A stretch of 64,000 nt of DNA, from NCBI GenBank assembly GCA_947501805.1, contig CANMXJ010000010.1:1-64000 (forward strand), in the 5' to 3' direction. Of this stretch, positions 18,543 to 27,226 are shown piece by piece. The notes beneath the pieces are model-generated. The model saw only the letters and a list, made by a program, of their open reading frames with translations. It had not been told where the DNA came from and did no database searches. Each line of letters opens with the position of its first letter. Positions within the stretch are counted from its first letter, which is position 1. This DNA is from an uncultured Sulfitobacter sp. (GTDB lineage Bacteria > Pseudomonadota > Alphaproteobacteria > Rhodobacterales > Rhodobacteraceae). The translations under genes and the position numbers were made by a program.

Positions 18543-18834
18543 GTGGGGAAGTCAGGCGTGGTGAAGATTAATGAATGAAAGTCCAGCGTAACGCCTGATA
18601 TCAGTCCGGCTCAGGTATATTCACCAACAAACTCAGGCAGACACCAGCATCAATCCGCATTTTTTTATTCACAAAGCCCCCCCGTTTCTGCAGCGAATAC
18701 TCGCGGCCAACAGAATTTCAGCAACCGAACTCATTCGCAGTTCAAAAGGGCGGTAAATGCTAATGCCTATTCGCTCGGATGGTTCGATATGCCGACCCAA
18801 GTTACAACGTCTGGCCCGAACATATCCAGATCCC
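18543..18834. other. Spacer between the two VPLPA-CTERM cassettes
   Basis: About 290 nt between the gene 1 operator-like site and the gene 2 terminator. Short open frames here, including one at 18669-18872, have no ribosome binding site and begin inside the terminator, so I regard them as non-coding. It holds runs of seven C and seven or more T near 18660-18690 but no element I can name. Confidence 0.4.
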
Positions 18835-18869
18835 AAAAATAGGCGGCATGAAAACAAATCCATGCCGCT
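18835..18869 (-). terminator. Rho-independent terminator of VPLPA-CTERM gene 2
   Basis: Arms GCGGCATG (18843-18850) and CATGCCGC (18861-18868) form a stem that on the minus strand is followed by CTATTTTTGGG. It lies 60 nt after the gene 2 stop and copies the gene 1 terminator. Confidence 0.8.
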
Positions 18870-18928
18870 CAATCTTTTTCTTTCAGATGCTAGCCGCTAC
18901 CGTCAAGTAGGAACCGCAACGCCTAATG

Positions 18929-19510
18929 CTATGCAGCTTTCTTCTTACGACGTCGCAGTGCACCGAAGGCACCAAGGCCGCCGAGCAACATGAAGCCCGC
19001 GGCAGGAAGCGGAATGGGAGCGACCGAGTCGAAGTTCGCAATGAAGCGGTGGTCGAGAGTGGTATAGGAAGTGTCCCACCCACTGTTCTCAAAATAGGAC
19101 TGCCCGCCAGCGTAGCCGTCTGTATAAGAGAAGTGCGCCGTTTTCCCGGAGAATCCGTTATAATCGAACAGAGCGTAGACCGTGCTTCCAGCCGCCAATG
19201 CCAGATTGGTATTAAAGACATTAATACCGGTCAAAGCGGTAAAGCTTGAGCTGAAGAAGTTCGTGCCGCCAACCAAAGCATCGGTAATTGTAAAGGAAAA
19301 CGTCTTACCTGCGGACTCTGCGTCAAAGTAGAAACTGATGTCTTGCAGAGTGGTGCTACCGGCCATGATCGACAAAGATTGACCGCTGCCGTCCCATCCA
19401 TCGTTGATTGAGCCATCCCAAGTCGGGTTCGTGTCGACAGTCAATGCAGATGCGCCAGTCGCAGTCGCCAGCGCAATCGCGGCGGACGCTATAAGTGATT
19501 TCAAATTCAT
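18929..19510 (-). CDS. VPLPA-CTERM sorting domain protein 2
   Basis: The 193-residue secreted protein begins MNLKSLIASAAIALATATG, a Sec signal very similar to that of gene 1. It ends in PIPLPAAGFMLLGGLGAFG plus the basic tail RRRKKKAA, the VPLPA-CTERM sorting signal. The middle (residues 25-165) is a Gly/Ser/Thr/Asp-rich beta protein unlike gene 1, with many aromatic residues and no recognised domain. ATG 19510 is chosen because the signal peptide starts there; the frame extends upstream through the leader. An exosortase elsewhere in the genome would be needed for processing. Tandem position and shared flanks show a duplicated cassette. Confidence 0.88.
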   Translation of the reverse strand: MNLKSLIASAAIALATATGASALTVDTNPTWDGSINDGWDGSGQSLSIMAGSTTLQDISFYFDAESAGKTFSFTITDALVGGTNFFSSSFTALTGINVFNTNLALAAGSTVYALFDYNGFSGKTAHFSYTDGYAGGQSYFENSGWDTSYTTLDHRFIANFDSVAPIPLPAAGFMLLGGLGAFGALRRRKKKAA

Positions 19511-19547
19511 GGTTTTTCCCCCTGAGTCAAAAAGAGTAAAAATTTTG

Positions 19548-19562
19548 CTCCACAGCGGAGCA
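19548..19562 (-). promoter_or_regulatory. Leader hairpin of VPLPA-CTERM gene 2
   Basis: GCTCC-acagc-GGAGC is a perfect 5-bp stem with a five-base loop located 38-52 nt before the start codon. Its counterpart in gene 1 is at 18363-18377. Confidence 0.5.
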
Positions 19563-19593
19563 AAGTCGGCTACAGATTTAATATACATTACGA

Positions 19594-19622
19594 TCTAACA
19601 GCAGAATTGGCTTTTCTGTCAA
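19594..19622 (-). promoter_or_regulatory. Putative promoter of VPLPA-CTERM gene 2
   Basis: Minus-strand TTGACA (19617-19622), a 17-nt spacer, then GTTAGA (19594-19599). The position relative to the start codon equals that of the gene 1 promoter, which supports it more than the weak -10 match does. Confidence 0.45.
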
Positions 19623-19708
19623 GAAATACGTCAAATTTGAGGCGATCAGCATAGAATACCTCCATTTCCCATTAGATGCGGACACCAATTTCACTTGCTG
19701 TCCATTTC

Positions 19709-19727
19709 TGTTTCCAAGCAGGAAACA
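19709..19727. promoter_or_regulatory. Perfect palindrome upstream of VPLPA-CTERM gene 2
   Basis: TGTTTCC-AAGCA-GGAAACA has perfect 7-nt arms. Its near edge is 199 nt before the gene 2 start, about 87 nt above the putative -35. The rest of the region 19511-19853 shows no gene; an open frame at 19578-19775 on the minus strand lies across these control elements and is rejected. Confidence 0.55.
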
Positions 19728-19853
19728 ATGGAGAATTTGGTTCGGCGGCGATTCACTACGCGAAAGCCACGGCATAGAGCAGCGCTCATGCCACCCGACT
19801 ACATGCTAAGGATAGTGCAGCCGAATTTAACCAATAGCACTGCTATTCTGGCT

Positions 19854-21479
19854 TCAGTGCCCGCCCAGAACCCCGGTGCGCACGGAATAATCCACCGCCA
19901 ACTCGTAATCGGGGTCATCATCGCTATCCACCATCAAGTGGCCCGCTTTGGTCAGCAACGTATGACAATCGCGGGTCAGGTGGCGCAGTTTGACGTGTTT
20001 GCCAATGTTCTCGTATTTCAGGGCAATCGCTTCGATCGCCTGCAGGGCCGACTGGTCTACCACGCGGCTGTCAGCAAAGTCGATGATCACGCGCTCGGGG
20101 TCTTCCTCGACCGTGAACAATTCGCTGAAACCGTCGGAAGAGCCAAAGAACAGCGGGCCGTGGATTTCATAAACCTTTGCGCCTTCTTCGCTGGACGACT
20201 CCCGCGTTGTCGCGTGGATGCGGCGTGCATTATTCCACGCGTACGCAAGCGCAGAGACGATCACACCGACAACAACCGCCACCGCGAGGTCTTCGTAAAC
20301 CGTTACAACCGTCACCAGCAGGATCACAAAGGCATCCATCAAAGGCACTTTGCGCAGGATCGTGAGCGAGTTCCACGCGAAGGTGCCGATCACAACCATG
20401 AACATCACCCCGACCAAAGCGGCCAGCGGTATCTGTTCGATCAGGGATGATCCGACAAGGATAAAGAGCAACAGGAAGATCGCCGCCGCAATGCCTGCCA
20501 CCCGCGTGCGACCGCCCGATTTCACGTTAATCATTGACTGGCCGATCATCGCGCAACCGCCCATGCCGCCAAAGAAACCGGTGACCGTGTTGGCGATGCC
20601 TTGCGCCACACATTCCTGCGATGCGCCGCCACGGGTGTTGGTCATGTCCCCTACAAGGTTCAGCGTCAGCAGGGATTCAATCAGGCCGATTGCGGCAAGG
20701 ATCACGGCATAGGGCGCGATGATATACAGGGTCTCAAGCGTGAACGGGGCTAACGCGGTACCATAAAGGCCCAAACCTTCGCCAAAAGGGATGTGCGGCA
20801 TGGGCAAACCGCCCTCGATAGAAGCCAGATCGCCAACCCGCGGCACGTCCATTCCGGTGAATATCACCACCGCTGCAACGATGCCGATACCCGCAAGCGG
20901 TGCCGGGATCAGCTTGGTGATACGTGGCATGATCCAAATGATCGCCATCGTCGCGCCCACAAGCGCCAGCATCAGGATCAATGGTGTACCGGACAGCCAT
21001 TCGCCGCCACCCATGCCATGTCCGGTATCCACCATGGTGCCGGGCACTTTGAACTGGCTCATCTGGGCAAGGAAAATCACAATCGCGAGGCCGTTTACAA
21101 ACCCCAGCATAACGGGATGTGGCACCAGCCGGATGAATTTGCCCCATTGCATGACCCCTGCAAACACCTGCAGCAGTCCCATCAGGATGACCGTCGCAAA
21201 CAGGTATTCAACGCCGTGCTGTGCCACGAGCGCCACCATCACAACCGCCAAGGCACCTGTTGCACCCGAAATCATGCCCGGACGACCGCCAATCAACGCG
21301 GTGATCAGGCCAACAAGGAAAGCGGCGTAGAGACCAACAAGCGGATGCACCCCTGCAACAAAGGCAAAAGCAACGGCTTCGGGCACCAATGCAAGCGCAA
21401 CCGTCAAACCGGAGAGCAGTTCGATCCGCAAACGGCCAATGGAAAACCCGTCCTCGGGCATCCAGCGCAGATCGGTCAT
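19854..21479 (-). CDS. SulP family anion transporter with STAS domain
   Basis: The 541-residue protein is a SulP transporter: an N-terminal sulfate-transporter membrane domain (about residues 10-390, ten or more helices) and a C-terminal STAS domain (about residues 430-530). Family signatures are LVPEAVAFAFVAGVHPLVGLYAAF, here spanning residues 30-53, and the GGMGGCAMIGQSMINVKSGG region. The STAS part contains VIIDFADSRVVDQSALQAI. SulP proteins carry sulfate, bicarbonate or other anions, usually with sodium or protons. A bicarbonate (BicA-like) or sulfate role is plausible and cannot be decided here. ATG 21479 is preferred to the upstream TTG-type extensions. Confidence 0.92.
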   Translation of the reverse strand: MTDLRWMPEDGFSIGRLRIELLSGLTVALALVPEAVAFAFVAGVHPLVGLYAAFLVGLITALIGGRPGMISGATGALAVVMVALVAQHGVEYLFATVILMGLLQVFAGVMQWGKFIRLVPHPVMLGFVNGLAIVIFLAQMSQFKVPGTMVDTGHGMGGGEWLSGTPLILMLALVGATMAIIWIMPRITKLIPAPLAGIGIVAAVVIFTGMDVPRVGDLASIEGGLPMPHIPFGEGLGLYGTALAPFTLETLYIIAPYAVILAAIGLIESLLTLNLVGDMTNTRGGASQECVAQGIANTVTGFFGGMGGCAMIGQSMINVKSGGRTRVAGIAAAIFLLLFILVGSSLIEQIPLAALVGVMFMVVIGTFAWNSLTILRKVPLMDAFVILLVTVVTVYEDLAVAVVVGVIVSALAYAWNNARRIHATTRESSSEEGAKVYEIHGPLFFGSSDGFSELFTVEEDPERVIIDFADSRVVDQSALQAIEAIALKYENIGKHVKLRHLTRDCHTLLTKAGHLMVDSDDDPDYELAVDYSVRTGVLGGH

Positions 21480-21626
21480 GTTAAGGCTCTTGGTATAGTT
21501 ATGAAGAGTGGCGCGCACGATGGAGCATCCTTTGGATTTTGTTCGGAAGAACAGCCCTGCGGGGCCCTTTTGCCGCTCGCTATACCAGATCAGAGCGGAT
21601 TCCAAGGGCGCGGACCGGACTTGATC

Positions 21627-22730
21627 CTAGTCGGATTTTCTAAGGGGCGGCGCAGGTTCCAGCAGGGTTTCCCATTCCGCCAGCCAATCGGCCACTTGCG
21701 GGGTCTGGTCAGCCAAGGCACGGTCAAAGGCAGCTCGGCTCAGGTCTACTTGCAATCCAAGGCCCAAAGCGGCGATATCCTTTGCCGGATCAATTGCATA
21801 ATCTTCCAGTACGGCCAAGGCGCGCAGGCGCTCTACCTGATCTTGTGGCACACATTTTAACATCTCGTGCATGTCCCATGCATTTTTCAGGTTCGCACCC
21901 AGCTTTCGCATCCGGATAATTTGTTTGGCACGGTGGACATCGCGGCTTTGCTCGCGTTTGTGATGTTTGTGGCCTCCGGCTGCCGCTGCCCGAAGCAGTT
22001 TGCCCGACCAATGCAATGAGGTTAGTCCGTCAAAATGCAAAAGCCGCGTGCGTTGTACGGCCCAGCCGCGTAACTTCAGGCGGCGATGGCTGCCCGGACG
22101 GCGCGGTGTATGAATCCCGGGCACCATCGGTTTGCCGGTGCGCATGAAGCTTTTCCCATGCGGATACCCCAATACACCTTGTCGCAAGAATTTTTGCGCC
22201 CCGCCAAAAAGAAACGGTGCATTGCCCCACAAAGCGGGCGTTGGCTGGCGAAATATGCCGTCAAACAAACCCGTTTGCGGAATACCCTGTATAAAAGCAC
22301 GTTCGCGCGGCTCCACCACCGCGAATTCGATTTCTTCGGGTTGCGCGCGTAGAATGTCCGTAACCGGAATATCCGCGTGCAGGAATTCATCCGCATCAAA
22401 ATGCGCCAGCCAATCCATCTGTGTGCGCTGATAGGCGTCGAAGATGTTCATCAACTGCCGGTATTCAACCGTTTCTGGACGTGGTTTGCCGATGTGATCT
22501 GCCCAATAGGCCGCATCGCAAACGTAATATGTGACCTGTGGAATCCGGTCGAGGATCGCCTCAAGGTCCGCCTGTGCCTTGTCAAGAAACAGGCATACTT
22601 CGCTGGCACCTAGGGCAATGTAATGTGCAACAAAAGCAACGACCAATTGTGTGGGTTCTCTGCAAGTGCAGACCACACCCCAACGGGCAGGTCCGGCATT
22701 GTCATGCGCGGCGTAAAACACTCGGTCCAT
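21627..22730 (-). CDS. Glycosyltransferase family 2-like protein
   Basis: The 367-residue protein fits the family of glycosyltransferases with a GT-A fold related to GT2/GT92 (Glyco_tranf_2_4). The opening strand GVVCTCREP, the helix VVAFVAHYIALGASEV and the metal/nucleotide motif AHFDADEFLH near residue 110 are visible. The C-terminal part is helical and basic and includes a histidine-rich GGHKHHKREQ stretch. No membrane helix is seen. ATG 22730 is taken as the start; an in-frame TTG two codons upstream has a better spaced GGGG and is an alternative. The acceptor is unknown; cell-surface polysaccharide is likely. Confidence 0.83.
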   Translation of the reverse strand: MDRVFYAAHDNAGPARWGVVCTCREPTQLVVAFVAHYIALGASEVCLFLDKAQADLEAILDRIPQVTYYVCDAAYWADHIGKPRPETVEYRQLMNIFDAYQRTQMDWLAHFDADEFLHADIPVTDILRAQPEEIEFAVVEPRERAFIQGIPQTGLFDGIFRQPTPALWGNAPFLFGGAQKFLRQGVLGYPHGKSFMRTGKPMVPGIHTPRRPGSHRRLKLRGWAVQRTRLLHFDGLTSLHWSGKLLRAAAAGGHKHHKREQSRDVHRAKQIIRMRKLGANLKNAWDMHEMLKCVPQDQVERLRALAVLEDYAIDPAKDIAALGLGLQVDLSRAAFDRALADQTPQVADWLAEWETLLEPAPPLRKSD

Positions 22731-22895
22731 CCTCAAAAGTACCCCGTCTTATGCGAGGTCTGTTTATATACCATTTCAGGTTCGGATACTTGTCTGTCAA
22801 CTCAACCGGGCCAAACAGGGCTTGAATTCGCCGATGCGCTCTGACTTGCTGCATCAAAAGCACGCCTTTGGCGTTCGTAGTTCGAAGGGATCACA

Positions 22896-23768
22896 ATGAC
22901 AAAAACAAAAATCGCCGTGATCGGCGGGTCCGGTCTTTATGACATTGACGGTTTGGAGGGGGCCCGTTGGGTCACGGTTGAAACGCCTTGGGGCGCACCG
23001 TCAGATGCAATCCTGACAGGAACGCTGGACGGGGTCGCCATGGCGTTTCTGCCGCGTCACGGGCGCGGGCACGTGCACAGTCCAACATCCGTCCCTTACC
23101 GCGCAAACATTGACGCGCTAAAGCGCTTGGGCTGCACGGATGTAATCTCGGTGTCGGCATGCGGATCATTTCGCGAGGAAATGGCACCGGGTGACTTTGT
23201 GATTGTGGATCAGTTCATCGACCGGACATTCGCGCGTGAGAAATCCTTTTTCGGGGAAGGTTGTGTGGCCCACGTAAGTGTCGCGCATCCGACCTGCCAG
23301 CGTTTGGGCGACGCTTGTGAAACCGCTGCCAAAGCTGCTGGCATTACAGTACACAAAGGCGGCACCTACCTTGCGATGGAAGGGCCGCAGTTCTCAACTC
23401 TGGCGGAAAGCAAAATGTACCGTGAAAGCTGGGGCGCGGATGTGATCGGCATGACCAACATGCCCGAAGCCAAGCTCGCCCGCGAAGCAGAGCTTTGTTA
23501 TGCGTCTGTAGCAATGATCACCGATTATGACAGCTGGCATCCTGATCACGGCGAAGTTGATGTGACCGCCATCATCGCAACGCTGATGGGCAATGCCGAA
23601 AAAGGGCGGGATCTGGTGGCACGCCTTCCCGCCCTTCTCGGGGCGGAGCGCGCACCCTGCCCGCATGGGTGCGACCGTGCGCTGGAATTTGCAATCCTGA
23701 CGCAGCCGGATACGCGTGATCCCGTATTGATGGCCAAGTTGGATGCAGTGGCCAGAAGGGTGATCTGA
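22896..23768 (+). CDS. mtnP: S-methyl-5'-thioadenosine phosphorylase
   Basis: MtnP splits methylthioadenosine with phosphate to adenine and methylthioribose 1-phosphate, the first step of methionine salvage. The 290-residue protein shows the phosphate-binding GGSGLYDI, the family motif FLPRHGRGHVHSPTSVPYRA, YLAMEGPQFSTLAES, and the nucleobase-binding GMTNMPEAKLAREAELCY with the Asp in ITDYDSWH. ATG 22896 follows GAAGGGA. It lies upstream of a LysE exporter and apt. The adenine it releases is recycled by Apt, so the cluster makes metabolic sense. Confidence 0.95.
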   Translation: MTKTKIAVIGGSGLYDIDGLEGARWVTVETPWGAPSDAILTGTLDGVAMAFLPRHGRGHVHSPTSVPYRANIDALKRLGCTDVISVSACGSFREEMAPGDFVIVDQFIDRTFAREKSFFGEGCVAHVSVAHPTCQRLGDACETAAKAAGITVHKGGTYLAMEGPQFSTLAESKMYRESWGADVIGMTNMPEAKLAREAELCYASVAMITDYDSWHPDHGEVDVTAIIATLMGNAEKGRDLVARLPALLGAERAPCPHGCDRALEFAILTQPDTRDPVLMAKLDAVARRVI

Positions 23769-23842
23769 TCCACTTGGCCCATTAAAGCTTGAACTGCTTT
23801 AGTCAGCGTGTCTTTGCTGCTGTAGAAATAGGAGACCCTTGA

Positions 23843-24472
23843 ATGCCTTTTGACCTCTGGCTCGCTTTTGTGGCTGCCTCGACCGCGCTTTTGCTGATCC
23901 CCGGCCCGACTGTATTGCTGGTTCTCAGCTATGCGCTGAGCAAAGGGCGTTCCGTCGCAGTCGCCTCTGCCGCTGGTGTGGCGCTTGGCGATCTGGTTGC
24001 GATGAGCGCGTCTCTCGCAGGTCTTGGGGCACTGGTGCTGACATCTGCCACCTTGTTCACAGCGCTCAAATGGATCGGGGCGGTGTATCTGGTTTGGCTG
24101 GGGATCAAGCTGATCCGTTCGGCCCCGCCAAACACTCTTGCTGTGCCGGAAAGCGGTGATGTGAGCGGACGCCATGTCTTTGCTCATGCCGCAGCGGTCA
24201 CCGCACTAAACCCCAAGTCTATCGCCTTTTTCATCGCATTTGTGCCGCAGTTTGTGGCCCCGTCCCAACCGCTGATGCCGCAATTTATCATTCTGATCAG
24301 CACTTTTGTTGGCCTCGCCGCGATTAACGCATTTGCCTACGCGTTGCTTGCCGACCGCCTGCGCCGCGTGATTTCACGCCCCTTTATCATCACATGGATC
24401 ACCCGCGCGGGCGGCGCGGCCCTAATCACCATGGGCGTCCTGACGGCGACCCTACGCCGGAGCACCACATGA
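23843..24472 (+). CDS. LysE family transporter
   Basis: The 209-residue membrane protein is a LysE/RhtB-type exporter with five to six helices. The N-terminal motif [19 protein letters not shown] and the [15 protein letters not shown] loop are the family signatures; a second signature [20 protein letters not shown] follows. Such proteins export amino acids or small metabolites; the cargo is unknown. A good AGGAGA ribosome binding site precedes ATG 23843. Its stop overlaps the apt start (ATGA), so apt translation depends on it. Confidence 0.92.
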   Translation: MPFDLWLAFVAASTALLLIPGPTVLLVLSYALSKGRSVAVASAAGVALGDLVAMSASLAGLGALVLTSATLFTALKWIGAVYLVWLGIKLIRSAPPNTLAVPESGDVSGRHVFAHAAAVTALNPKSIAFFIAFVPQFVAPSQPLMPQFIILISTFVGLAAINAFAYALLADRLRRVISRPFIITWITRAGGAALITMGVLTATLRRSTT

Positions 24473-24999
24473 AACGTATCGAAGACTACATTCGCACCAT
24501 CGTTGATTTCCCCCACGAAGGGATCATGTTTCGCGACGTGACCACGCTGTTTGCCGATCCGCGCGGCTTTCGCATGGCGATTGACCAGATGTTGCATCCC
24601 TACGCCGGTGTCGAAATTGACAAGGTTGTCGGGCTGGAGGCGCGCGGCTTTATCCTTGGCGGTGCGATTGCGCACCAGCTTTCGGTAGGGTTTGTGCCGA
24701 TCCGCAAAAAAGGGAAATTGCCTGGTCGTACAATCAGTCAAGACTACAAGCTGGAATACGGCGATGCGATTGTGGAAATCCATGAAGATGCCATTCAAGC
24801 GGGGGAAAAAGTGCTGGTTGTTGACGATCTGCTTGCCACCGGTGGCACCGCCGAAGCAGGCATCAAGCTTTTGGAACGGTTGGGCGGTGAGATTGTTTCA
24901 ACTGCGTTTATTATTGATTTACCTGAACTAGGCGGGCGCAAACGCTTGGAAGACATGGGCATGGAAGTGAACGCGCTCTGTGCGTTTGAGGGAGTCTAG
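24469..24999 (+). CDS. apt: Adenine phosphoribosyltransferase
   Basis: Apt converts adenine plus PRPP to AMP. The 176-residue protein has the N-terminal [15 protein letters not shown], the substrate loop [14 protein letters not shown], the flexible RKKGKLPG region, and the PRPP-binding motif [14 protein letters not shown]. Length is typical. ATG 24469 overlaps the LysE-family stop by ATGA. Together with mtnP it forms a route from methylthioadenosine to AMP. It converges with the 25006-25677 gene, with 6 nt between the two stops. Confidence 0.96.
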   Translation: MKRIEDYIRTIVDFPHEGIMFRDVTTLFADPRGFRMAIDQMLHPYAGVEIDKVVGLEARGFILGGAIAHQLSVGFVPIRKKGKLPGRTISQDYKLEYGDAIVEIHEDAIQAGEKVLVVDDLLATGGTAEAGIKLLERLGGEIVSTAFIIDLPELGGRKRLEDMGMEVNALCAFEGV

Positions 25000-25005
25000 A
25001 CGCCT

Positions 25006-25677
25006 CTAATGGGTTGCGTATTTAGAGGTCTCTCGCAAGTCGGATAGAATCTCTTTCCTGATGATACGATTGGGAAAGCGGGCCACGCCCGGAATTTCAA
25101 GAATAGCGGCTAGGAAAGAGATGTCATTCCCTTGTCGCACTTCACTGGCCTTCTTGACCTCGTCATATAGTGGGGAACCTAGCCCCCCGCAAAACGCGAC
25201 CTGAACAGCTTTGGCGAACCCCGGCGTATCAAATGTGTCTATCGACTCCTGCAGTTCCCCTATCCATTGATCCAACGACAATTCTGGATCGCTGGCGCGG
25301 ATTTCCGGACGCACCGAATCTTGTTCCCGGAACGCCATTGTTCGAACGTACTTTGCCGCCATTTTCGTTTTCTCCGAAGGCATCCGCCATAGGCATCCCA
25401 CCACTCGTTTCTTGTGGAGTGCTATCCAAGGATCGGTGACATAGTCTGGGATCGTCCCTTCAACAGTTTCTTGATCCAAAATCGACACGGATATCGAACC
25501 CAAATACCTGATGTAACTTTTCGCATAAATTCTCGCGTATGCTGAGCGGACCGGTTTGAGCCATTCCTCTGTCAAAATCATTGTTTCTAAATACGCAATA
25601 TCTTCCTTTTGTGCAGCACACAGGGGTTGCGCAAAGGCAAGTGCCAACACCATCGCAAATGTAGTTCTAAAACGCAC
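25006..25677 (-). CDS. Secreted protein of unknown family
   Basis: The 223-residue protein has a clear Sec signal peptide (MRFRTTFAMVLALAFAQPLCA, residues 1-21, cut probably after CAA) and is otherwise soluble. The mature part is a mix of helices with two cysteines (VGCLWRMP and VAFCGGLGSP) that could pair in the periplasm. I recognise no family. The start is GTG 25677, with GGGG upstream; no ATG gives a complete signal peptide. Codon use appears slightly less biased than its neighbours, which may mean an accessory gene, but this is an impression and was not measured. Confidence 0.7.
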   Translation of the reverse strand: MRFRTTFAMVLALAFAQPLCAAQKEDIAYLETMILTEEWLKPVRSAYARIYAKSYIRYLGSISVSILDQETVEGTIPDYVTDPWIALHKKRVVGCLWRMPSEKTKMAAKYVRTMAFREQDSVRPEIRASDPELSLDQWIGELQESIDTFDTPGFAKAVQVAFCGGLGSPLYDEVKKASEVRQGNDISFLAAILEIPGVARFPNRIIRKEILSDLRETSKYATH

Positions 25678-25768
25678 GTTACCCCAGCTTGCCCATCTCT
25701 TTGAGCACTAAAAGGGGGCCTGATTGCGACGTATGAGGAAACCCGTACGGTTTCAACAAATTGATGAC

Positions 25769-27187
25769 TTACGCACCTCGCAAGACCGCTCCCGGGTTCA
25801 TGATACCCTTAGGATCCAATGCAGCTTTAATCGCCCGCATCGCAGACAGTTTTGCCGGATCACCGTAGTGCTCAAGATCATCCACCTTAACCCGTCCAAT
25901 CCCGTGTTCCGCACTGATCGCACCGCCCATCTTATGTACCAGATCATGCACCGCCCGTTTGATTGCGGGACGCAGGTTTTCGTAATCACTGCGGGATTTT
26001 CCGGGCGTCGGGAAAACATTGTAGTGCAGGTTGCCATCGCCCACATGGCCAAAACAATTGATCCGGAAATCGCCCATTTCTGACAACATCTCGCGTCCCT
26101 GCATTATGAAATCAGGGATCGCACTCAGCGGCACAGAAATGTCATGGCTGGAAACTGAACCGATCCGACGGTTCGCCTCGGGCAGCATTTCGCGGATTTG
26201 CCAGAAATCCGTCCCCTGTTGCGCATTCTGTGCAATCAGCCCGTCGGGTACCAAGCCCGCCTCATGCGCAGACGCAAAGAGCGTTTCAAGGGACGCCGCA
26301 GGGTCAATATCGCCACTCACGCCTACTTCAATCAACACACACCATTCCGGTGGTGTCCCAAATGGAATGCGCACATCGGGCAGGACTTCGGACAGGAAAT
26401 CAATACCTTGGCGGTGGATAAGCTCAAATGCGCTGACCATTTCGCCAAGTTGGCTTTTGGCCAATGACAACAGATCTAGCGCCGCACGCGGGTCTTGCAC
26501 CACCAACAGCGCCGTTCCCGTACGGGCCGGCTTGGGGAACAGCTTTAACGCAGCGGCAGTTATGACACCCAATGTCCCCTCCGCCCCGATCAACAGATGA
26601 CGCAGGTCGTATCCGGTGTTGTTCTTGCGCAGCCGCGTCAGTCCATTCCATATCTGGCCATCCGGCAGCACCGCTTCCAACCCCAGACACAGATCACGCG
26701 CGTTGCCATAGCGCAGCACGCCCGTACCGCCCGCATTGGTTGCCAGATTGCCACCGATCCGCGCCGATCCTTGTGCTGCGAGGGATAGAGGGAACAACCG
26801 GTCCACACCGTCTGCCGCTGCTTGAACGTCGGCCAGGATCACGCCCGCCTCGACCACCAGCACGTTTTCATCCGCATAGATATCGCGCACTTTGTTCATA
26901 CGTTCGAGGGACAGGATCAACGGCGCTGGACCATCTGATGCAATCTGCCCACCGACCAACCCCGTCCCGCCACCGTAAGGCACCACCCCGACCTGCGCGT
27001 CAGCGGCATGGCGGATCAAGGTGGATACCTCTTGCGCGTCACGTGGCAAAGCTAGAAGTGCGGATTTACCAGCGTATCTGCCCCGTGGCTCTTCCAGATA
27101 GCGGTCTTCTACAGGGCGAAACACCGCTTCGGGCAGATCGCGCAACAGGCGGGTGTGAAAGGCGGCGTCAGCAGGGTTCAATGTCAT
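25769..27187 (-). CDS. FAD-linked oxidase (GlcD/D-2-hydroxyacid dehydrogenase type)
   Basis: The 472-residue protein belongs to the FAD-binding oxidases related to GlcD, D-lactate dehydrogenase and D-2-hydroxyglutarate dehydrogenase. The N-terminal FAD domain shows VVPYGGGTGLVGGQ and GSARIGGNLATNAGG (residues about 75-150). The C-terminal cap domain shows FGHVGDGNLHYNVFPT and a last motif SAEHGIGRVK, where the two His regions form the metal/substrate site. No membrane segment is present. The exact 2-hydroxyacid cannot be inferred. It is a single gene about 40 nt downstream of the MBL-fold gene. Confidence 0.9.
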   Translation of the reverse strand: MTLNPADAAFHTRLLRDLPEAVFRPVEDRYLEEPRGRYAGKSALLALPRDAQEVSTLIRHAADAQVGVVPYGGGTGLVGGQIASDGPAPLILSLERMNKVRDIYADENVLVVEAGVILADVQAAADGVDRLFPLSLAAQGSARIGGNLATNAGGTGVLRYGNARDLCLGLEAVLPDGQIWNGLTRLRKNNTGYDLRHLLIGAEGTLGVITAAALKLFPKPARTGTALLVVQDPRAALDLLSLAKSQLGEMVSAFELIHRQGIDFLSEVLPDVRIPFGTPPEWCVLIEVGVSGDIDPAASLETLFASAHEAGLVPDGLIAQNAQQGTDFWQIREMLPEANRRIGSVSSHDISVPLSAIPDFIMQGREMLSEMGDFRINCFGHVGDGNLHYNVFPTPGKSRSDYENLRPAIKRAVHDLVHKMGGAISAEHGIGRVKVDDLEHYGDPAKLSAMRAIKAALDPKGIMNPGAVLRGA

Positions 27188-27226
27188 GCGCTATTGATCA
27201 GGCCTGATGTGCCAAGATGCAAGACG

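Noticed and set aside
17477-18872. Two 67-codon minus-strand frames (17477-17680, 18669-18872) that both begin MSGM and share CR in the first residues
   Set aside because: They look like paralogous small proteins, but the shared start comes only from the duplicated terminator stem in which both begin. The rest is unrelated and they lack ribosome binding sites.
20793-21860. A 355-codon plus-strand frame opposite the SulP transporter
   Set aside because: Its composition (very high His, Arg, Gln) is that of the reverse of a membrane protein gene; the SulP reading is certain.
25003-25028. Inverted repeat CCTCTAA...TTAGAGG between the convergent apt and 25006-25677 genes
   Set aside because: The stem is only 7 bp and AT-rich, overlaps the coding end of one gene and has no U run, so I do not call a terminator.
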